Source: Miscanthus floridulus (lineage: Eukaryota > Streptophyta > Magnoliopsida > Poales > Poaceae). From it: a stretch of DNA of 64,000 nt. The stretch covers positions 109,012,158 to 109,076,157 of the forward strand of contig NC_089595.1 in assembly GCF_019320115.1 (NCBI RefSeq), given 5' to 3'. The notes beneath the pieces were generated by a model. It did no database searches. It had not been told where the DNA came from and saw only the letters and a list, made by a program, of their open reading frames with translations. Shown here in pieces: positions 1 to 11,402 of the stretch. The translations under genes were made by a program, and so were the position numbers. Numbering within the stretch: the stretch's first letter is position 1; the number at the start of each line of letters is the position of its first letter.

Positions 1-1006
1 CAGAGTAGTTGTCTTAGTGGTTCGCTTCACCAAGGATAGAGCAGGCTCAACACTTCACTCCTATAGTCACAGGCTTCACTCCTACTTAGTCCATGTCAGT
101 GCTAGTGATGGACAACCCTGTCTTTAGGAGTTTGGGTGCTACTTTTAGTGAGCTCACAGGACAACCTACACCCCCTGAGTTTTGAGTCCCTGCTCCTACC
201 ACAGCCGCTTTGGTCATAGGGACTACTGAGACGATCCCATCCTCTATTTCTTCGTCCGAGCCACCTCTGATAGTCACTCCCACCCCTGAGGTTTCAGCGA
301 CAGCGGTAGTTGTGGCTCCACTTCCTCTAGTGACACCTTCTAAGCCAAAGGGTCAGGCTACTACCACAGATTTAGTGTTACCATAGGCTGCCCTAGCTAT
401 TGAGTCCACTAAGCAGACCTAGACTGCTTCACCTCCACTTCTAGTGATAAAGGGTTCGACCGCTCTGAGTTCAGGGTCCGAGGATGATGTAGCTCAGTTT
501 CATATTTCTCACCACACCTCAGTGCTCGACACGTCTGCTGCTACCCCACCGTCCGACCCTTAGGTTTTGGTGCTTGACACCAAAGGGGGAGTGGGAGCAA
601 GTATGTTAAATTTAGGGGGGCGCGTGAGATGGACTCGTTCTTTTGTGTGTGATACTTCATGCATTCAAGTTTACTCGCATGCATTATGTTATATGTAAAA
701 TATGTGTGATTGTGAGACTTATGTGACATGTGTGCTCTCTACCTTGATATATATGTCATGTCACTTGATTATGCTCATTTGCTTTGCATCTAAGTTTCAC
801 TCTGATACAAATGAGTTTTACTTTGTGTACTTATGCTTATTTCATACCTCGTGAGTACATTGTGTTGGCTTGGATCATATAAGCATGCCTAACCCTCCTT
901 TGTTCTTATTGTCAATTGCTTATATGAGCCAAGCATGTTGAGAACCTCACTCATCTTTTATACATACTCGAGCTTGTGTTGTCATCAATCACCAAAAAGG
1001 GGATAT
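1..1006 (+). mobile_element. 3' internal remnant of a SIRE/Maximus-type copia element
   Basis: This is the tail of a plus-strand SIRE-type element whose 5' part lies outside the window. About 1-560 is Ser/Thr/Pro-rich and interrupted by stops in every frame. It sits where SIRE elements carry an env-like extra ORF, so I read it as a decayed one. A purine tract AAAGGGGGAG lies at 582-591, then roughly 400 bp of AT-rich spacer. The spacer ends in the phrase about CATCAATCACCAAAAAGGGG that precedes SIRE LTRs. No intact protein remains. Confidence 0.6.
994..1006 (+). other. Polypurine tract before LTR
   Basis: AAAAAGGGGATAT directly abuts the TGAAAGC that starts the LTR at 1007. This is the priming site for plus-strand DNA synthesis and fixes the element's orientation as plus. 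Confidence 0.65.
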
Positions 1007-1921
1007 TGAAAGCATCTAGGCCCCTAGTTTGGTTTCGGTAATTAATGACAACACAAGATTACTGTGACTAATGTGTATTTTGCAGAGACAACTTGAGTTA
1101 GGTCATGGTAATGGTGATTAATTGGGCAATTATGGTTTTCATGCCCTTGTCGATGGAAATCATTTTGGTTTTCAAAGGATGGACGACAAGGCTAAGGATG
1201 GACTAGTTCTAAGTGTCGTTTGACGTTGGAGAGACACTTAGAGTAGTTTAGGACTTTGTTTTTCCTTAAGGGGGGTATGAACTAGTAGCTTGACCTAGGT
1301 GAATCTAATGGTTTAGGTGTGGTGTACACTTGTCAAACTTAGCACTAGTTAGCTCAAGGACAGCCCATAGATCAGTTGAAGTCGATGCCGTTCACAAAGT
1401 TGGTAGAATTTGAGGTGAATGGAGACTTGGATGATGACCGAACGCTGGACTGGACGCACAGGTGCCGCGTCCGGTCAGCATTAGCTCGCGCAGCTAGGGC
1501 TTGCTCATCGATCGGACGCTGGCTCCTAGTCAGGATCAGAGATGCAGGTGTGCGCAACTGTAGAGCAAGCAGCACTCATGAAGGATCGGACGCTATGACC
1601 TGATAGACTAGAGGCTGCATCTGGTCAATAATAGTAAGCATCTAGAGAAGGAAATTGCTGACCGAACGCATTAGATGAGTGGTGATCGGATGCTGGTCAG
1701 AGTTCGATCACCTCGAAATGTGCTAAGTTGGATCCCAACGGGTATGTTTTGAACTAGGGAGTATAAATACTTTCCCTACTCGTCCAACTTAGCCCTCTTG
1801 CCCATTTGTTCAGCTGAGAAACACCTTTTGAGTGCAAGGGAGAGCAAGAGCCTAGTGGGGTGATTGAGATTTAATAATCCAAGATTAAAGACCTCATTAG
1901 TGCATATTGAGTAGCAAGTGT
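1007..1921 (+). repeat. SIRE-type LTR (family A), 3' part lost
   Basis: The segment starts TGAAAGCATCTAGG after the polypurine tract. It contains a TATA-like GTATAAATAC at 1761-1770. Just upstream, between about 1438 and 1710, are several copies of a GCGTCCGGTC / ATCGGACGCT word. Near 1921, within GTGTGCATCCTAAATGC, the sequence switches into an inverted piece of another LTR family. The LTR is therefore truncated and chimeric, not full length. Confidence 0.6.
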
Positions 1922-2275
1922 GCATCCTAAATGCATATGCAATGAGTTTGCACTTTGATAACTGTATTTCGATATGAGTTTCACCCCTCTTAATAGTACG
2001 ACTATCGAACCTAAATGTGATCACACTCGCTAAGTGTCTTGATCATCGAAATGAAATGGCTCCTACCACTTGTACCTTTGCCTTGAGCCTTTTGTTTTTC
2101 TCTTTCTTCTTTTCAAGTCCAAGCACTTGATCATCACCATGGCATCACCATCATCATGTCATGATCTTCATTTGCTCCACCACTTGGAATGTGCCACCTA
2201 TCTCATAATCACTTTAATAAACTAGGTTAGCTCTTAGGGTTTCATCAATTCACCAAAATCAAACTAGAGCTTTCA
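1922..2275 (-). repeat. Inverted U3 fragment of SIRE-type LTR family B
   Basis: This stretch matches 35530-35885 on the same strand with scattered differences. That region is the beginning (U3) of the minus-strand LTR at 33954-35885. The fragment ends at CTTTCA (2270-2275), the reverse complement of the LTR start TGAAAG. It contains the shared ATCACCATGGCATCACCATC stretch. It is joined head-to-head to the plus-oriented family B segment that follows. Confidence 0.6.
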
Positions 2276-3169
2276 ACGCCTGTATAAGATGTTTGGCTAG
2301 CTCTAGCTCACTCTCTTGGCCATTTGCATTGAGATAGTAACCTTGTGAGCTTAGCCAAAGTCCTCCCACTCATCTCCATCATTGATTCATCATCTTTGTG
2401 AGATTAGGAGTGAATCCAAGTGCATTGCTTGAGTGATTGCATCTAGAGGCACTTGGTGTTCGTGTTTCACTATGGGATTCACTTGTTACTCTTGGTGGTT
2501 GCCGCCACCTAGATGGCTTGGAGCAGCGAGGATCATCGAGCGGAGGTAGGCTTGTCTCCAGCTCTGATCATGGTGATTGTGAGGGATTCTTGACCTTTCC
2601 CTGGCAGAGAGCTAAAAGGTACTCTAGTGGATTACTCGTGGCTTGTGTGATCCTCATCTTGTGTTGGTTGTGCGGTACCCGATTGTGGATTTGGCATGTG
2701 ATGCTAATTAGCGCGTGAACCTTCAAGTGAGTGAATCGCCACAACAGGGACTAGCTTGCCGGCAAACAAGTGAACTCTGGAGGAAAAACCATTGTGTCTT
2801 GATTGTCTCCTTGGTATTCATTGGTATTTATTGATTAATCACTTGCCACGATGGTATTCCTCTCTACCACTCTCTTGTATTACATTGTGCCTTTACTTGT
2901 GTAGAGCTTGTGGTAATTGAAACTAGTTAGTGTAGCTTTTAGTTGTAGTTCTCTTGCTAGCTTGCTCACTTAGGTGTAAATTAGTGACTTAGCCTTGTTG
3001 TGATATACTAGAGATCATAGATTTTAGAATTGGGTATTTGGCTTACAACACAAGTGTAGTGCTAGCGTAAAATTCGCTTTGCCATCTTATTTACTAATCA
3101 CTTGACTTAGTGTTGTTGTAGAATTTTTTTAATAGGCTATTCACCCCCTCTAGCCATTAGGACCTTTCA
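2276..3169 (+). repeat. R-U5 fragment of SIRE-type LTR family B
   Basis: It runs from TATAAGATGTTTGGCTAGC to the LTR end ...CCATTAGGACCTTTCA at 3169. It is the reverse complement of the outer half of the LTR at 33954-35885 and also matches 8590-9137 and 9170-9799. The body carries the shared CACTTGGTGTTCGTGTTTC phrase and the ACTAGCTTGCCGGCAA motif. Confidence 0.6.
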
Positions 3170-3430
3170 CCGGTGCCATGCTCCGGCGACCCGAGCTGCC
3201 GTTGGTGTCCCCGGTGGCCGCGAAGGTGGGGAGGAGGAGGTGCCCAGGCGGGTGGCCTATGTCGGGGGTGGGGGTTCGCGAAGGAGGGCCACTTCAGGTA
3301 TTACGAGGCGGCCCTGTGGAGGAAGGCGGTGGAGGCGGTGGTGAGGGACCTAGGCAAGCTCTAGGCCCTAGGGCTCATTGCCGGGGACACGACTAGGAGA
3401 AGGTCCTCTTGGTGAGCCCTCTGTTCCTCC
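3170..3430. other. GC-rich segment, possible exon fragment, unassigned
   Basis: Base composition jumps to GC-rich exactly after the LTR end. A plus-strand reading through 3270-3360 gives a plausible helical peptide (YYEAALWRKAVEAVVRDLGKL-like, with stops nearby). It could be a first-exon relic of the gene fragment downstream, or a captured gene piece. No family could be recognised and no complete reading frame exists. Confidence 0.25.
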
Positions 3431-3860
3431 CCCTCTTCCTCGCTTGTTGTTTTTGTTTCAATTTGAGAAATGGATGAGGAATCTGAGTAAGATAGTAGCC
3501 TGGCCTTGTGGTTATGCTTGCTCCAATTAATTGGTTCCTGTGGAAGAATTCGGGTGGGATTTGAGGACAACAGTGGCGATGATATAAGTAATATGGTCGA
3601 TTTGGTGCGATTTGAGGACAACCATGATGATGATGATATAAGTAATATGGTCGATTTGGTATCCAAATGGTAATACGTTTTATTAACAACAATTTTTAGT
3701 TCCTGCTGGTAACCCGATGGTTTTTGAAATAAAACCAGCGCATAAAACTTGATTGAACATGTGTATCAAGTGTTGGTAATTGGTTTACTCGATAGTTTTG
3801 TATTGTCTGTCACTATGCGTGTTGATTGAAGCTCAAGTTGAGTTCTCATTTCTGCTGTAG

Positions 3861-4831
3861 GAGCTGAGCCAGATGAAGGACGAGGCCACCATTGATCTTC
3901 TGCAAGTCGAAGCTCGTAAGACAAGGATCTTATTTCTTCCTCTTCTCTACAAGCCCGAGCTTGTAAGCCCAAGCTCTACAGTATGGCCTGTTGTTCCAAC
4001 GCTGGATGCCTGTCTCTTTTGCTAGTTAAAAAATTAAGCTTGTTTTTTCATGAGATGGTCTGGAGAAAAATTTAAGCTTTCCTCATAACAGCTCTAGGTT
4101 GTTAGGTTATGATAGCCCCTGACTTTTATTTTAGAGCATATATGAAGCTTCACTATGAAATATTAGTGGCTCTGTGAAAAAGTCTCATGCCGACTATGTG
4201 CGTGGTAGCTTTGTTTCTTTGAAATTTTAGCAAGAACAAGATTCCACTTCTGGTATGTTCGGATTGTTTAGTTGACCTAAACCTTGATGCTCATCTATGC
4301 GTAATTGAAGTTGATTCATTAGTGTCGATCATGATTCAGTCATGAAACCTGAAGTTTTTGCTGCCTATCTAATATTACTTGTCGTTGTGTTCTGAACTTG
4401 TTCTATTATTTGCTTTTAGTCATGGACTCATGGTTCATTGGTTCTGTTCCTGTTCTGCTTGGACACGTGATGTAGCTCTACTGTTCTTTTAGTTGGAACT
4501 GCTCTCTATGCTTTCAATCTGCAATATGCTCTTAACTGAAAGAAACTAACGGTTGTACTGACTGTCTGAATCAGCCAATCAGGTTTATAACGCACCAAGC
4601 AAAATCTTTTTAGAAAACATAGAATTGCATGATATATTGTAAACCGGTCTTTTGGTGAATCTAAAAATGCATTGGATGCATGCTAATTGCTGAACAGTTT
4701 TCAGAGCCGAGTCTTTACTGATTGTTCATGCATTTTTGAATCTGCAGAAAGAGCAGGAGGCTCTGAAGCAACTGAGGAAGAGCCGGACCTTCAAAGCCAA
4801 CCCAATGCCAAGCTTCTACCACGAGGCGACA
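3861..4831 (+). pseudogene. TPX2/WVD2-like microtubule-binding protein gene fragment
   Basis: Two exon-like islands are visible. The first, 3861-3915, lies between ...GCTGTAG and GTAAG and reads ELSQMKDEATIDLLQVEA. The second begins at 4748 after ...CTGCAG and reads KEQEALKQLRK followed by TFKANPMPSFYHE. The latter resembles the TPX2-domain signature of WAVE-DAMPENED2-like proteins, which bind microtubules. Joining the two as they stand puts the second exon out of frame. The usual Gly/Pro/Lys-rich continuation after YHE is missing, and no start or further exons were found. I infer a truncated pseudogene, later split from its flank by the insertion at 5118. It could instead be a captured fragment. 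Confidence 0.5.
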
Positions 4832-5100
4832 CAATCCTGCATATATGATGACCTCATGCAGTCATCTTTGATCTTCAAATTAGCAGGTCAGCAGCAGCAG
4901 GACAACAGTTCAGCATTGTTTTTTTATAAGACCATAGCTTTCATGTTCTTTGCATGTTGACAGGAGCTGCAGCTCACTTTAGTTTCCGTTCGAGCAATTT
5001 TTTTTACTTAGTGTGCTGGCCAACAGTGCAAGAGAGCTTGTGTTTGCGTTCTGTTTAGTCATTAGTTTGGTTGTTTTAACTACAATGTTGCCCTAAGCTT
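4832..5100. other. No gene seen; flank of TPX2-like fragment
   Basis: AT-rich sequence with a poly-T run. It reads like intron or 3' flank of the preceding fragment. No coding signal is supported. Confidence 0.4.
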
Positions 5101-6736
5101 TTGTAGCTCTTTATTCTTTTTTTTTTTGAAACATAAGGCAGGAGCTCTGCCGCTCAATTAAGACGAAAGAAAGTAATAATGTACAAGAAGGTTAGCCAAC
5201 CGAGTAGCCAAAATGGCACCCGAGGGGCTAACCACCCCACGCGACGCGATTGAGCACAAACACGACACACTGCCATGGATCATCGTTGCCGAGCATGGAA
5301 GCAAAGCTGCCAGCAGCTTGGACCTCCCATGGCAGGCCACCCACTAGTCACCTCCCGACGGGTCCAAAGGAACGACCGCCACTGGTCATCGTTGCCAAGC
5401 TCAACCCACGAAGAGCAGCTCCGACTTCCAATCGCAAACCCATGCCTCGCATCGAGGCCGCGGCGATAATCCAGATGCGACGCCTTCAGGAAGGGAGCGA
5501 CGCCGATGGCGCCACCGTCGCACGTCCAAAGTGGACCGGGTTTTCACCCTTGGATGACATGCTAGAGGGGAACACGACGCCCCCAACAGGGAAGCGGCGC
5601 CCAATGATGTCGCCGTCGCTAAGGCTTTCGCCCAAGAACCCTCTAGCACGAACGCCGGGTCACGAACCGGACCCCCTGCCAGCCAACACCGCCATCGTCG
5701 CTGTCCCGCCGCCCCACGGAAGCCCCTTCAGAGGGGCATCGACACGCCGGCTGCACGCAGCAGCCGCACAGCTGCGTCGACCGTCACCCCCTCCGTCCGG
5801 GCCACGCATAGCCGGACCTGGCTCCGCCGCACGCGTCCCAGCGCCGCACGACGAGGCCACCACAGACCATCGTCGTCGGCCCAGGCACCCGCCGATGTCA
5901 CAGCCGACCTCGCCGCCAGCCGCAACAGGGCGTGTGCCCCACCATCTCGGGCGCCGCCCCCTGCCCTGGGACCGCCGGATCCGGATACCAGGCCCCGAAC
6001 CCGGTGCCCCATGCCACCGCCGCCGCCTCCATCTTGACCACGACCGCAGGCACCGCCCGCCGCCGGCCCCGAAGCCGAACCGGCCACCTGGAGTCCAGAT
6101 CCGGCCTCGTATGCCAGCACCGAGCACCCTGCAGCCATGCCCGCCGACGTCGGGCGCCTCGCGGCCGCTGCACGCCGACGCCGGGCGCACCTGGCGAGGA
6201 GGCAGCGGATCAGCCCACTGGCAGCCCGGAGCGAGCCACCGCCGTAGTCGCGTCGGTCCGGCCTTGAAGCTGCCCGCAGCTCCAAGCGCCACTGCCACCG
6301 GAGCAGCAGGGCCACCGGAGCAGCCCGCGTGGCTCCCGCGCCGCCGCAGCGCCGCCGCTGCACCACAGCCCCGCCACCGCACCACCACGCCGCCGCAGCT
6401 GCCTCCTGCCACCGCGCCAGATCCAGCCTAGGGGACGCCGGATCCGGGCATGGCAGGCCAGAATCCCGCCGCCGGCCGCCACCCCATGCAGACCTCCGCC
6501 ATGGCCTGAGTCCCTTGGGAGCACCTCCGGGAGAGAGAGAGGAGGGAGGAGAAGGGGGGGGAGACCCAGCCGCCGCCATCCCTGCCTTCGGCCGGCCTGC
6601 CGGCGTCGAGCTCCGGCGGCGGCCGGGGATGGGGGCGTTAGGGGGCCCGGAGGCGTGTGCAGGAGCGGCGCCGCCCGAGTCGCCCTGGAGAGAGCGACGC
6701 GGGGGCCGTGGCACTTAGGTTGTAGCTCTTTATTCT
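5101..6736 (-). mobile_element. GC-rich non-LTR retroelement insertion with 17-bp target duplication
   Basis: TTGTAGCTCTTTATTCT occurs perfectly at 5101-5117 and 6720-6736. Between them, the plus strand starts with a poly-T run (5117-5127), which is a poly(A) tail when read on the minus strand. It continues with a GAAACATAAGGCAGGAGCTC end and a very GC-rich 1.4-kb body. Poly(A) plus a long target duplication is the signature of LINE-machinery insertion. Long open frames exist on both strands (393 codons plus, 328 codons minus), but they are Pro/Ala/Arg/Gly-rich low-complexity translations. No reverse transcriptase or endonuclease motif is visible. It is best read as a non-autonomous or internally deleted LINE derivative, or possibly a retrocopy. 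Confidence 0.7.
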
Positions 6737-7415
6737 CTGCAGGTTCAGTATCCAGTTTTAGTAGCTTGTCCTAAAGCTTGTTCCTGATCTTTCCTTAGCT
6801 ATCAGAAGATTAGCACCAGTCCTTTCATTAGCTTACCAACATGTTTATGCTTCCTTCAGTGACCAAAAGGCTTACAGTGTTCAGTCTCTAAACCATGTAA
6901 ACTATAACTGAACATTATTAGTGGGCTAAATTTTGCTTTATTGTCTTTATAATTTTTTTTCTATTTAATTTTCTAACCTAATGAGTGAAGTCAAAGATGA
7001 GAAACATTATCCTATAGATGTCTTACCAAGTAAACGTACCAAAAAATTTAATAAGACAGTCTCTAAACCATTTTGTGCTTTACAGGTAGCCTGGATGTGA
7101 AGATATAATTAGTGTTGTTCGTGGCATGTATAGAAAGGATGGATTATCTATTCTAGCTAGAGGAAGTAGATGTGGTTGTGAGCTTACCTATGTGAGCACT
7201 TTTGGTCAAATTTGAGAAGATGCATGTATCTTTATTGAAGTTGAATTCTAGTTGTGTATCTGCTGAATGAACTTTTGAATCTTAGTGTGACATTTGTAAT
7301 AGTTGTTGACAGATCAATTTTTATTTTTTTAACTATTTAAAACTATCTCATTGGACCATCTGCCGGTAAAACTATATGTAGCATCAAATGATCTATCGAT
7401 AAAAGTAGTAACGAG
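6737..7415. other. No gene seen; AT-rich flank
   Basis: This resumes the sequence interrupted at 5117. A short stretch after an AG at 7085 reads as a possible exon (SLDVKI or, in another frame, GCEDIISVVRGMYRKDG) but matches nothing I can name. No supported gene. Confidence 0.4.
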
Positions 7416-7905
7416 TGAAAGGATCAAGATGCCCAAGAGTGGGGTGAATTGGGCTTATTCTAATTTTTTTGCAATAATTAAGCCCTACACTTAGCCCATT
7501 TCACCCTCTTGTGCCTATAAGTGTTTCTATTATTCTACCGCATAAAAGTTTTGCACACTAGATTCCAATTCTATTCTAGCTTGGCAATTCTAAAAATGTA
7601 AAGACATGAATTGAACTGCTCAAATGTAAATACTGAAAGTAAAGAGAAGGAGAGGAACACGGTGATGTTTTTTTGAGGTATCGGAGAGTCGCCACTCCCC
7701 ACTAGTCCTCGTTGGATCACCTGCGCAATGGTGTAGCTCCCCCTTGATCCACGTAAGGATCAAGTGCTCTCTACGGGCTGATTCTTCGACACTCCGTCAT
7801 GGTGAATCACCCACAACCGCTCACAACATGACTTGGGTCATCCACAAGCTCCGTCGGATGATCACCAAGCTTCTCATTTAGGATGCACACTTGCTACTCC
7901 CTATG
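7416..7905 (-). repeat. Minus-oriented SIRE-type LTR fragment (family C)
   Basis: It starts TGAAAGGATCAAGATGCCC, the reverse complement of a SIRE LTR end. Its layout resembles the start of the LTR at 57013 (GGTGAATT..., then TCGGAGAGTCGCCACTCCCC and CTAGTCCTCGTTGGA). It stops near 7905, where family B sequence begins in the opposite orientation. Confidence 0.5.
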
Positions 7906-9137
7906 CACTAATGATGCTCTAACTCATTGCATATGCATTTAGGATATAGTGGAGTGCTAACACCCTTGAAAATGTTTGTGAAAATATGCTAACACACATA
8001 CACAAAGGTGATACACATTGTGTCTAGCACTTGGGAGCAAGGGTTCAAAACTTCACCGGCGGAGTGTCCGCATATAGAGTGCGGACAGTCCGACGGTGCC
8101 ACCAGACGCCATGTACAAAAAATACAGGGTTTCATAGAGTGCACCGGATGCTGGTCATGTGGTGAATGAATTCTGGAGAGCAGAGTCTGATCAATTATAA
8201 AAGAAGGTGGTACTCTCAGCCTAAGACCGGACTCTGGCTAAACATTGTTCAGTGTCTGGTCCTGCTGATGTGGCAGCGCACAGAGAAGACAGTGAGTGAC
8301 CGGAAGCTAGGCGAGTCCAGTCAGTCATGACCGGACGTGTCCGGTCGTGAATGGAACCTTAATGGAAGTGACCGGATGCTAGGCGACTGTGCGTCCGGTC
8401 CTACACTATAGCGTGTTCGGTCACAACCTATGTGCAATGATGACCATTGAGATCGGGCGATAAGTATTTGAAGCAGGGGCCACGTGGCGAATATCTGAGG
8501 ACCGAACGTTGGGGTCCTGCGTCCGGTCAAACCGACCGGTGCGTCCGGTCGCCCTAATTTTTTATTGAACAGAGGAGCCAACGACTCTATTCATGGGGGC
8601 TCTCTATTTAAGCCCCATGGCTAGCTCAAGCTCACTATCTTGGTCATTTGCATTGACATAGCAACCTTGTGAGCTTAGCCAAAGTCCTCCCACTCATCTT
8701 TATCATTGATTCATCATCTTTGTGAGATTGGGAGTGAATCCAAGTGCATTGCTTGAGTGTTTGCTTCTAGATGCACTTGGTGTTCGTGTTTCGCTATGGG
8801 ATTCGCTTGTTACTCTTGGTGGTTGCTGCTCACTCTCTCTCTTTATAATACCGCAAACTAGTTGTCAAGCTCTTTAGTGTAGCTAGTTGTGAGAGCTTGT
8901 TAGTTTGGTTAGTGTGGCTCTTTAGTTAGCATTTGAGAGCATACTAACATAGTGTAGTCACATAGCCATTGTGTGGATAGAGACTATAGAAAAACTAGAA
9001 TTGTAGTCGGTGGCTTGCATTTTTAGTAGGCTAGCGCAACTCTCATTTCGCCTCATATTTGTCTAACCGGTTTGCTAAGTGTTGTTATAGAAATTTTAAT
9101 AGGCTATTCACCCCCCTCTAGCCCTTAGGACCTTTTA
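7906..9137 (+). repeat. SIRE-type LTR family B, partial
   Basis: From TAACTCATTGCATATGC this follows the reverse complement of about 35560 down to 33954. It passes a U3 array of GACCGGACGC / GCGTCCGGTC words (8130-8552), a TATA-like CTCTATTTAAG (about 8602-8612), and the R-U5 body. The end ...CCTTTTA carries a C-to-T change from the usual CCTTTCA. The R-U5 body is internally shortened relative to 2276-3169, lacking the CTAGATGGCTTGGAGCAGCG section. Confidence 0.55.
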
Positions 9138-9799
9138 GGTGTCCCCTCGAAATAGAGTCATTGTGAGCCGTTGTGAGCTTATATAAGGCGTTTGGCTCGC
9201 TCTAGCTCACTCTCTTGGCCATTTGCATTGACATAGCAACCCTATGAGCTTAGCCAAAGCCCTCTCACTCATCTTCATCATTGATTCATCATCTTTGTGA
9301 GATTGGGAGTGAATCCAAGTGCATTGCTTGAGTGATTGCATCTAGAGGCACTTGGTGTTCGTGTTTCACTACGAGATTCGCTTATTACTCTTGGTGATTG
9401 CCATCACCTAGATGGCTTGGAGCAATGAGGATCGTTGAGCGGAGGTAGGCTTGTCTCTGGCTCCTATCGTGGTGATTGTGAGGGGTTCTTGACCTTTCCC
9501 CGACGGAGAGTCAAAAGGTACTCTAGTGGATTGCTCGTGGCTTGTGTGATCCTCATCTTGTGTTGGTTGTACGGCACCCGGTTGCGGGTTTGGCGTGATG
9601 CCAATTAGCGCGTGAACCTCCAAGTGAGTGAATCGCCACAACAGGGACTAGCTTGCCGGCAAGCAAGTGAACCTCGGAGGAAAAATCATTGTGTCTTGAT
9701 TATCTCCTTGATATTCATTTGTATTCATTGAATGATCACTTTCCACGGCGAATATTTTTAATAGGCTATTCACCCCCCTCTAGCCATTAGGACCTATCA
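9138..9799 (+). repeat. Second family B LTR R-U5 fragment
   Basis: A near-repeat of 2276-3169, beginning about 9175 (TTATATAAGGCGTTTGGC) and ending CCATTAGGACCTATCA. It includes the GATGGCTTGGAGCAATGAGG section missing from the preceding copy. No polypurine tract or primer site adjoins it, so it is a fragment. Confidence 0.55.
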
Positions 9800-10679
9800 G
9801 CCAGTGAGCTCCATGCATGGCGATGACGAGAACCTTCACAATCTGCACGGCTACCAATGCCACATACAAGATCTGCTACTGCAGGAGCTAACGCCCCAGC
9901 CACCGCCCGCTGTAGTTCCTTAGCACGTGAATGGAAGGAGAGAGATGAGGTGTGTAGCTGACAGACAGGGAAGGAGCTGAGGGCCAGGCACCGGGGAGGA
10001 GTTGTGGTCGGCGGTGGCGCATGCTAGGGCTGGGGTCGTCGGGTCGGGCAGAGGAAAAAGGAAAGGATGGCTGGATGGGTGAGGATAGGGTTTCTGGTGT
10101 CTATTTTGTACGAGGAAGGTTGCATCCTAGCCCGTTGGATCAAGACGGATGGACAAGATCATCTGCAATCTTAATTGGGCCTTCAAATTTGAGAGTGGAC
10201 CAGATGTTATGTTGTATTAACCCATTAGAATTTAACCTTTACTTTTTAAATAATAGAACAAAGTGGTGTTATCTTTATCTAATGATAGTTGGCTATAAAT
10301 ATTATTTGTGCAGACCTATAAATTTAGAATATAATTTTAGATTATCTAAGATGTGTTTTTAGAATTCTCTAGAATTTTTGAAGTAATTTGCTATTTTTAA
10401 AGGTGTAAGTGATTTTTATGTGCTTTTCTAATGTAACTCCAAATTGAACTGCAAAAGCATTTCAAAAAATATAAAAATAAAAAGTATATATAAGAAGACA
10501 ATTAAAGAACTCGATGCAATAAAAGAGAAGAGAATATTACCGAAGTCGTAGCTTGACTGCAAGTAGCCTTTCTCAGGACATGGTCACTATAGTTAGTTAA
10601 GTACTATTGAACCTGGTCACTATAGTGCCCCATTTGGAGAAGAGAAGGGTTTAGGGTTTCTCACTATCCTTGTGGCCAG
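9800..10679. other. Gene-free stretch
   Basis: A moderately GC-rich part (9800-10150), then AT-rich sequence. An open frame of 113 codons at 10021-10362 has no recognisable domain and ends in AT-rich low-complexity sequence. I see no supported gene, RNA or element end here. Confidence 0.4.
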
Positions 10680-10976
10680 GCTAAAAATTTTCGCGCGAGC
10701 CCAATGTAAGCGGGCGCCCGAGCTCAATGTAAACGGGGTGCGTGAGCTAGGTGGGGGCCACTTCTTTTTGGCGACAGATAGTTTGACAGCATACCTATTT
10801 TTAACGTCAGACAGTTTGACGTTAAATATGATTATCTATAGCGACAAACAATGAATCGCTAAATGAGAAATTAACGACAGATCGTCTGTGAGTTATCTTT
10901 AGTGACAGATCGTCCATTGATAAATATAATTTTTAGCGTCAGATGTCTGACGGTGATGCGGTGTTGTGGTGTAGTG
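10680..10976 (-). mobile_element. CACTA (En/Spm-type) transposon terminus
   Basis: The plus strand ends ...GTGTTGTGGTGTAGTG at 10976, the reverse complement of CACTACACCACAACAC, a typical CACTA terminal repeat. The preceding 250 bp carry several copies of a sub-terminal word around GACAGATCGTC / GTCAGACAGTTTGACG, as CACTA elements do. No matching CACTA start could be found upstream, so this is a lone or truncated end, or a small derivative. Confidence 0.5.
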
Positions 10977-11389
10977 CGTTTAGATGTCTATTAGAATGTT
11001 TTGGAAATTTTCTAAAAAAATTTAGGTATTTTTCATTTTCCTAGAGTTAAATTTAATTTTTCAACGTTCTAGAGTTATCTTCATGAGATCTTTTTTTTGC
11101 ATATCCCAATTTACTTATAGGATTTTAATTGTTTTTTTTAATTTGAGTCATTTTTCAAAACCTTATCAACCATGTACCAAATTATTTAATTATGAAGAGG
11201 ACAAAAGTACCTTCAAAACACTTCAGACCAGGAGCAAGTAATTTGAATGGTTTTCGGAGTTAGTGGGGTTTTAAAGTTCGTGAAAAAAGATCGGGTCACC
11301 TTAAAGAACAATCCCATACAAAGCCTAGAATGATGTAACCACAAAACAGTCGGATGAATTTGGCCCAGTAGTAGGAACCGCTTAATGGC
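10977..11389. other. Gene-free AT-rich stretch
   Basis: AT-rich intergenic sequence without coding or repeat structure that I can support. Confidence 0.4.
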
Positions 11390-11402
11390 GTGGGGTGCGG
11401 TC

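Noticed and set aside
5250..6431. 393-codon plus-strand frame and 328-codon minus-strand frame
   Set aside because: GC-rich sequence has few stops in any frame. Both are Pro/Arg/Ala low complexity, overlap each other, and lie wholly within the retroposon bounded by the 17-bp duplication.
10021..10362. 113-codon plus-strand frame
   Set aside because: No domain, the composition shifts to AT-rich low complexity half way, and there is no splice or promoter support.
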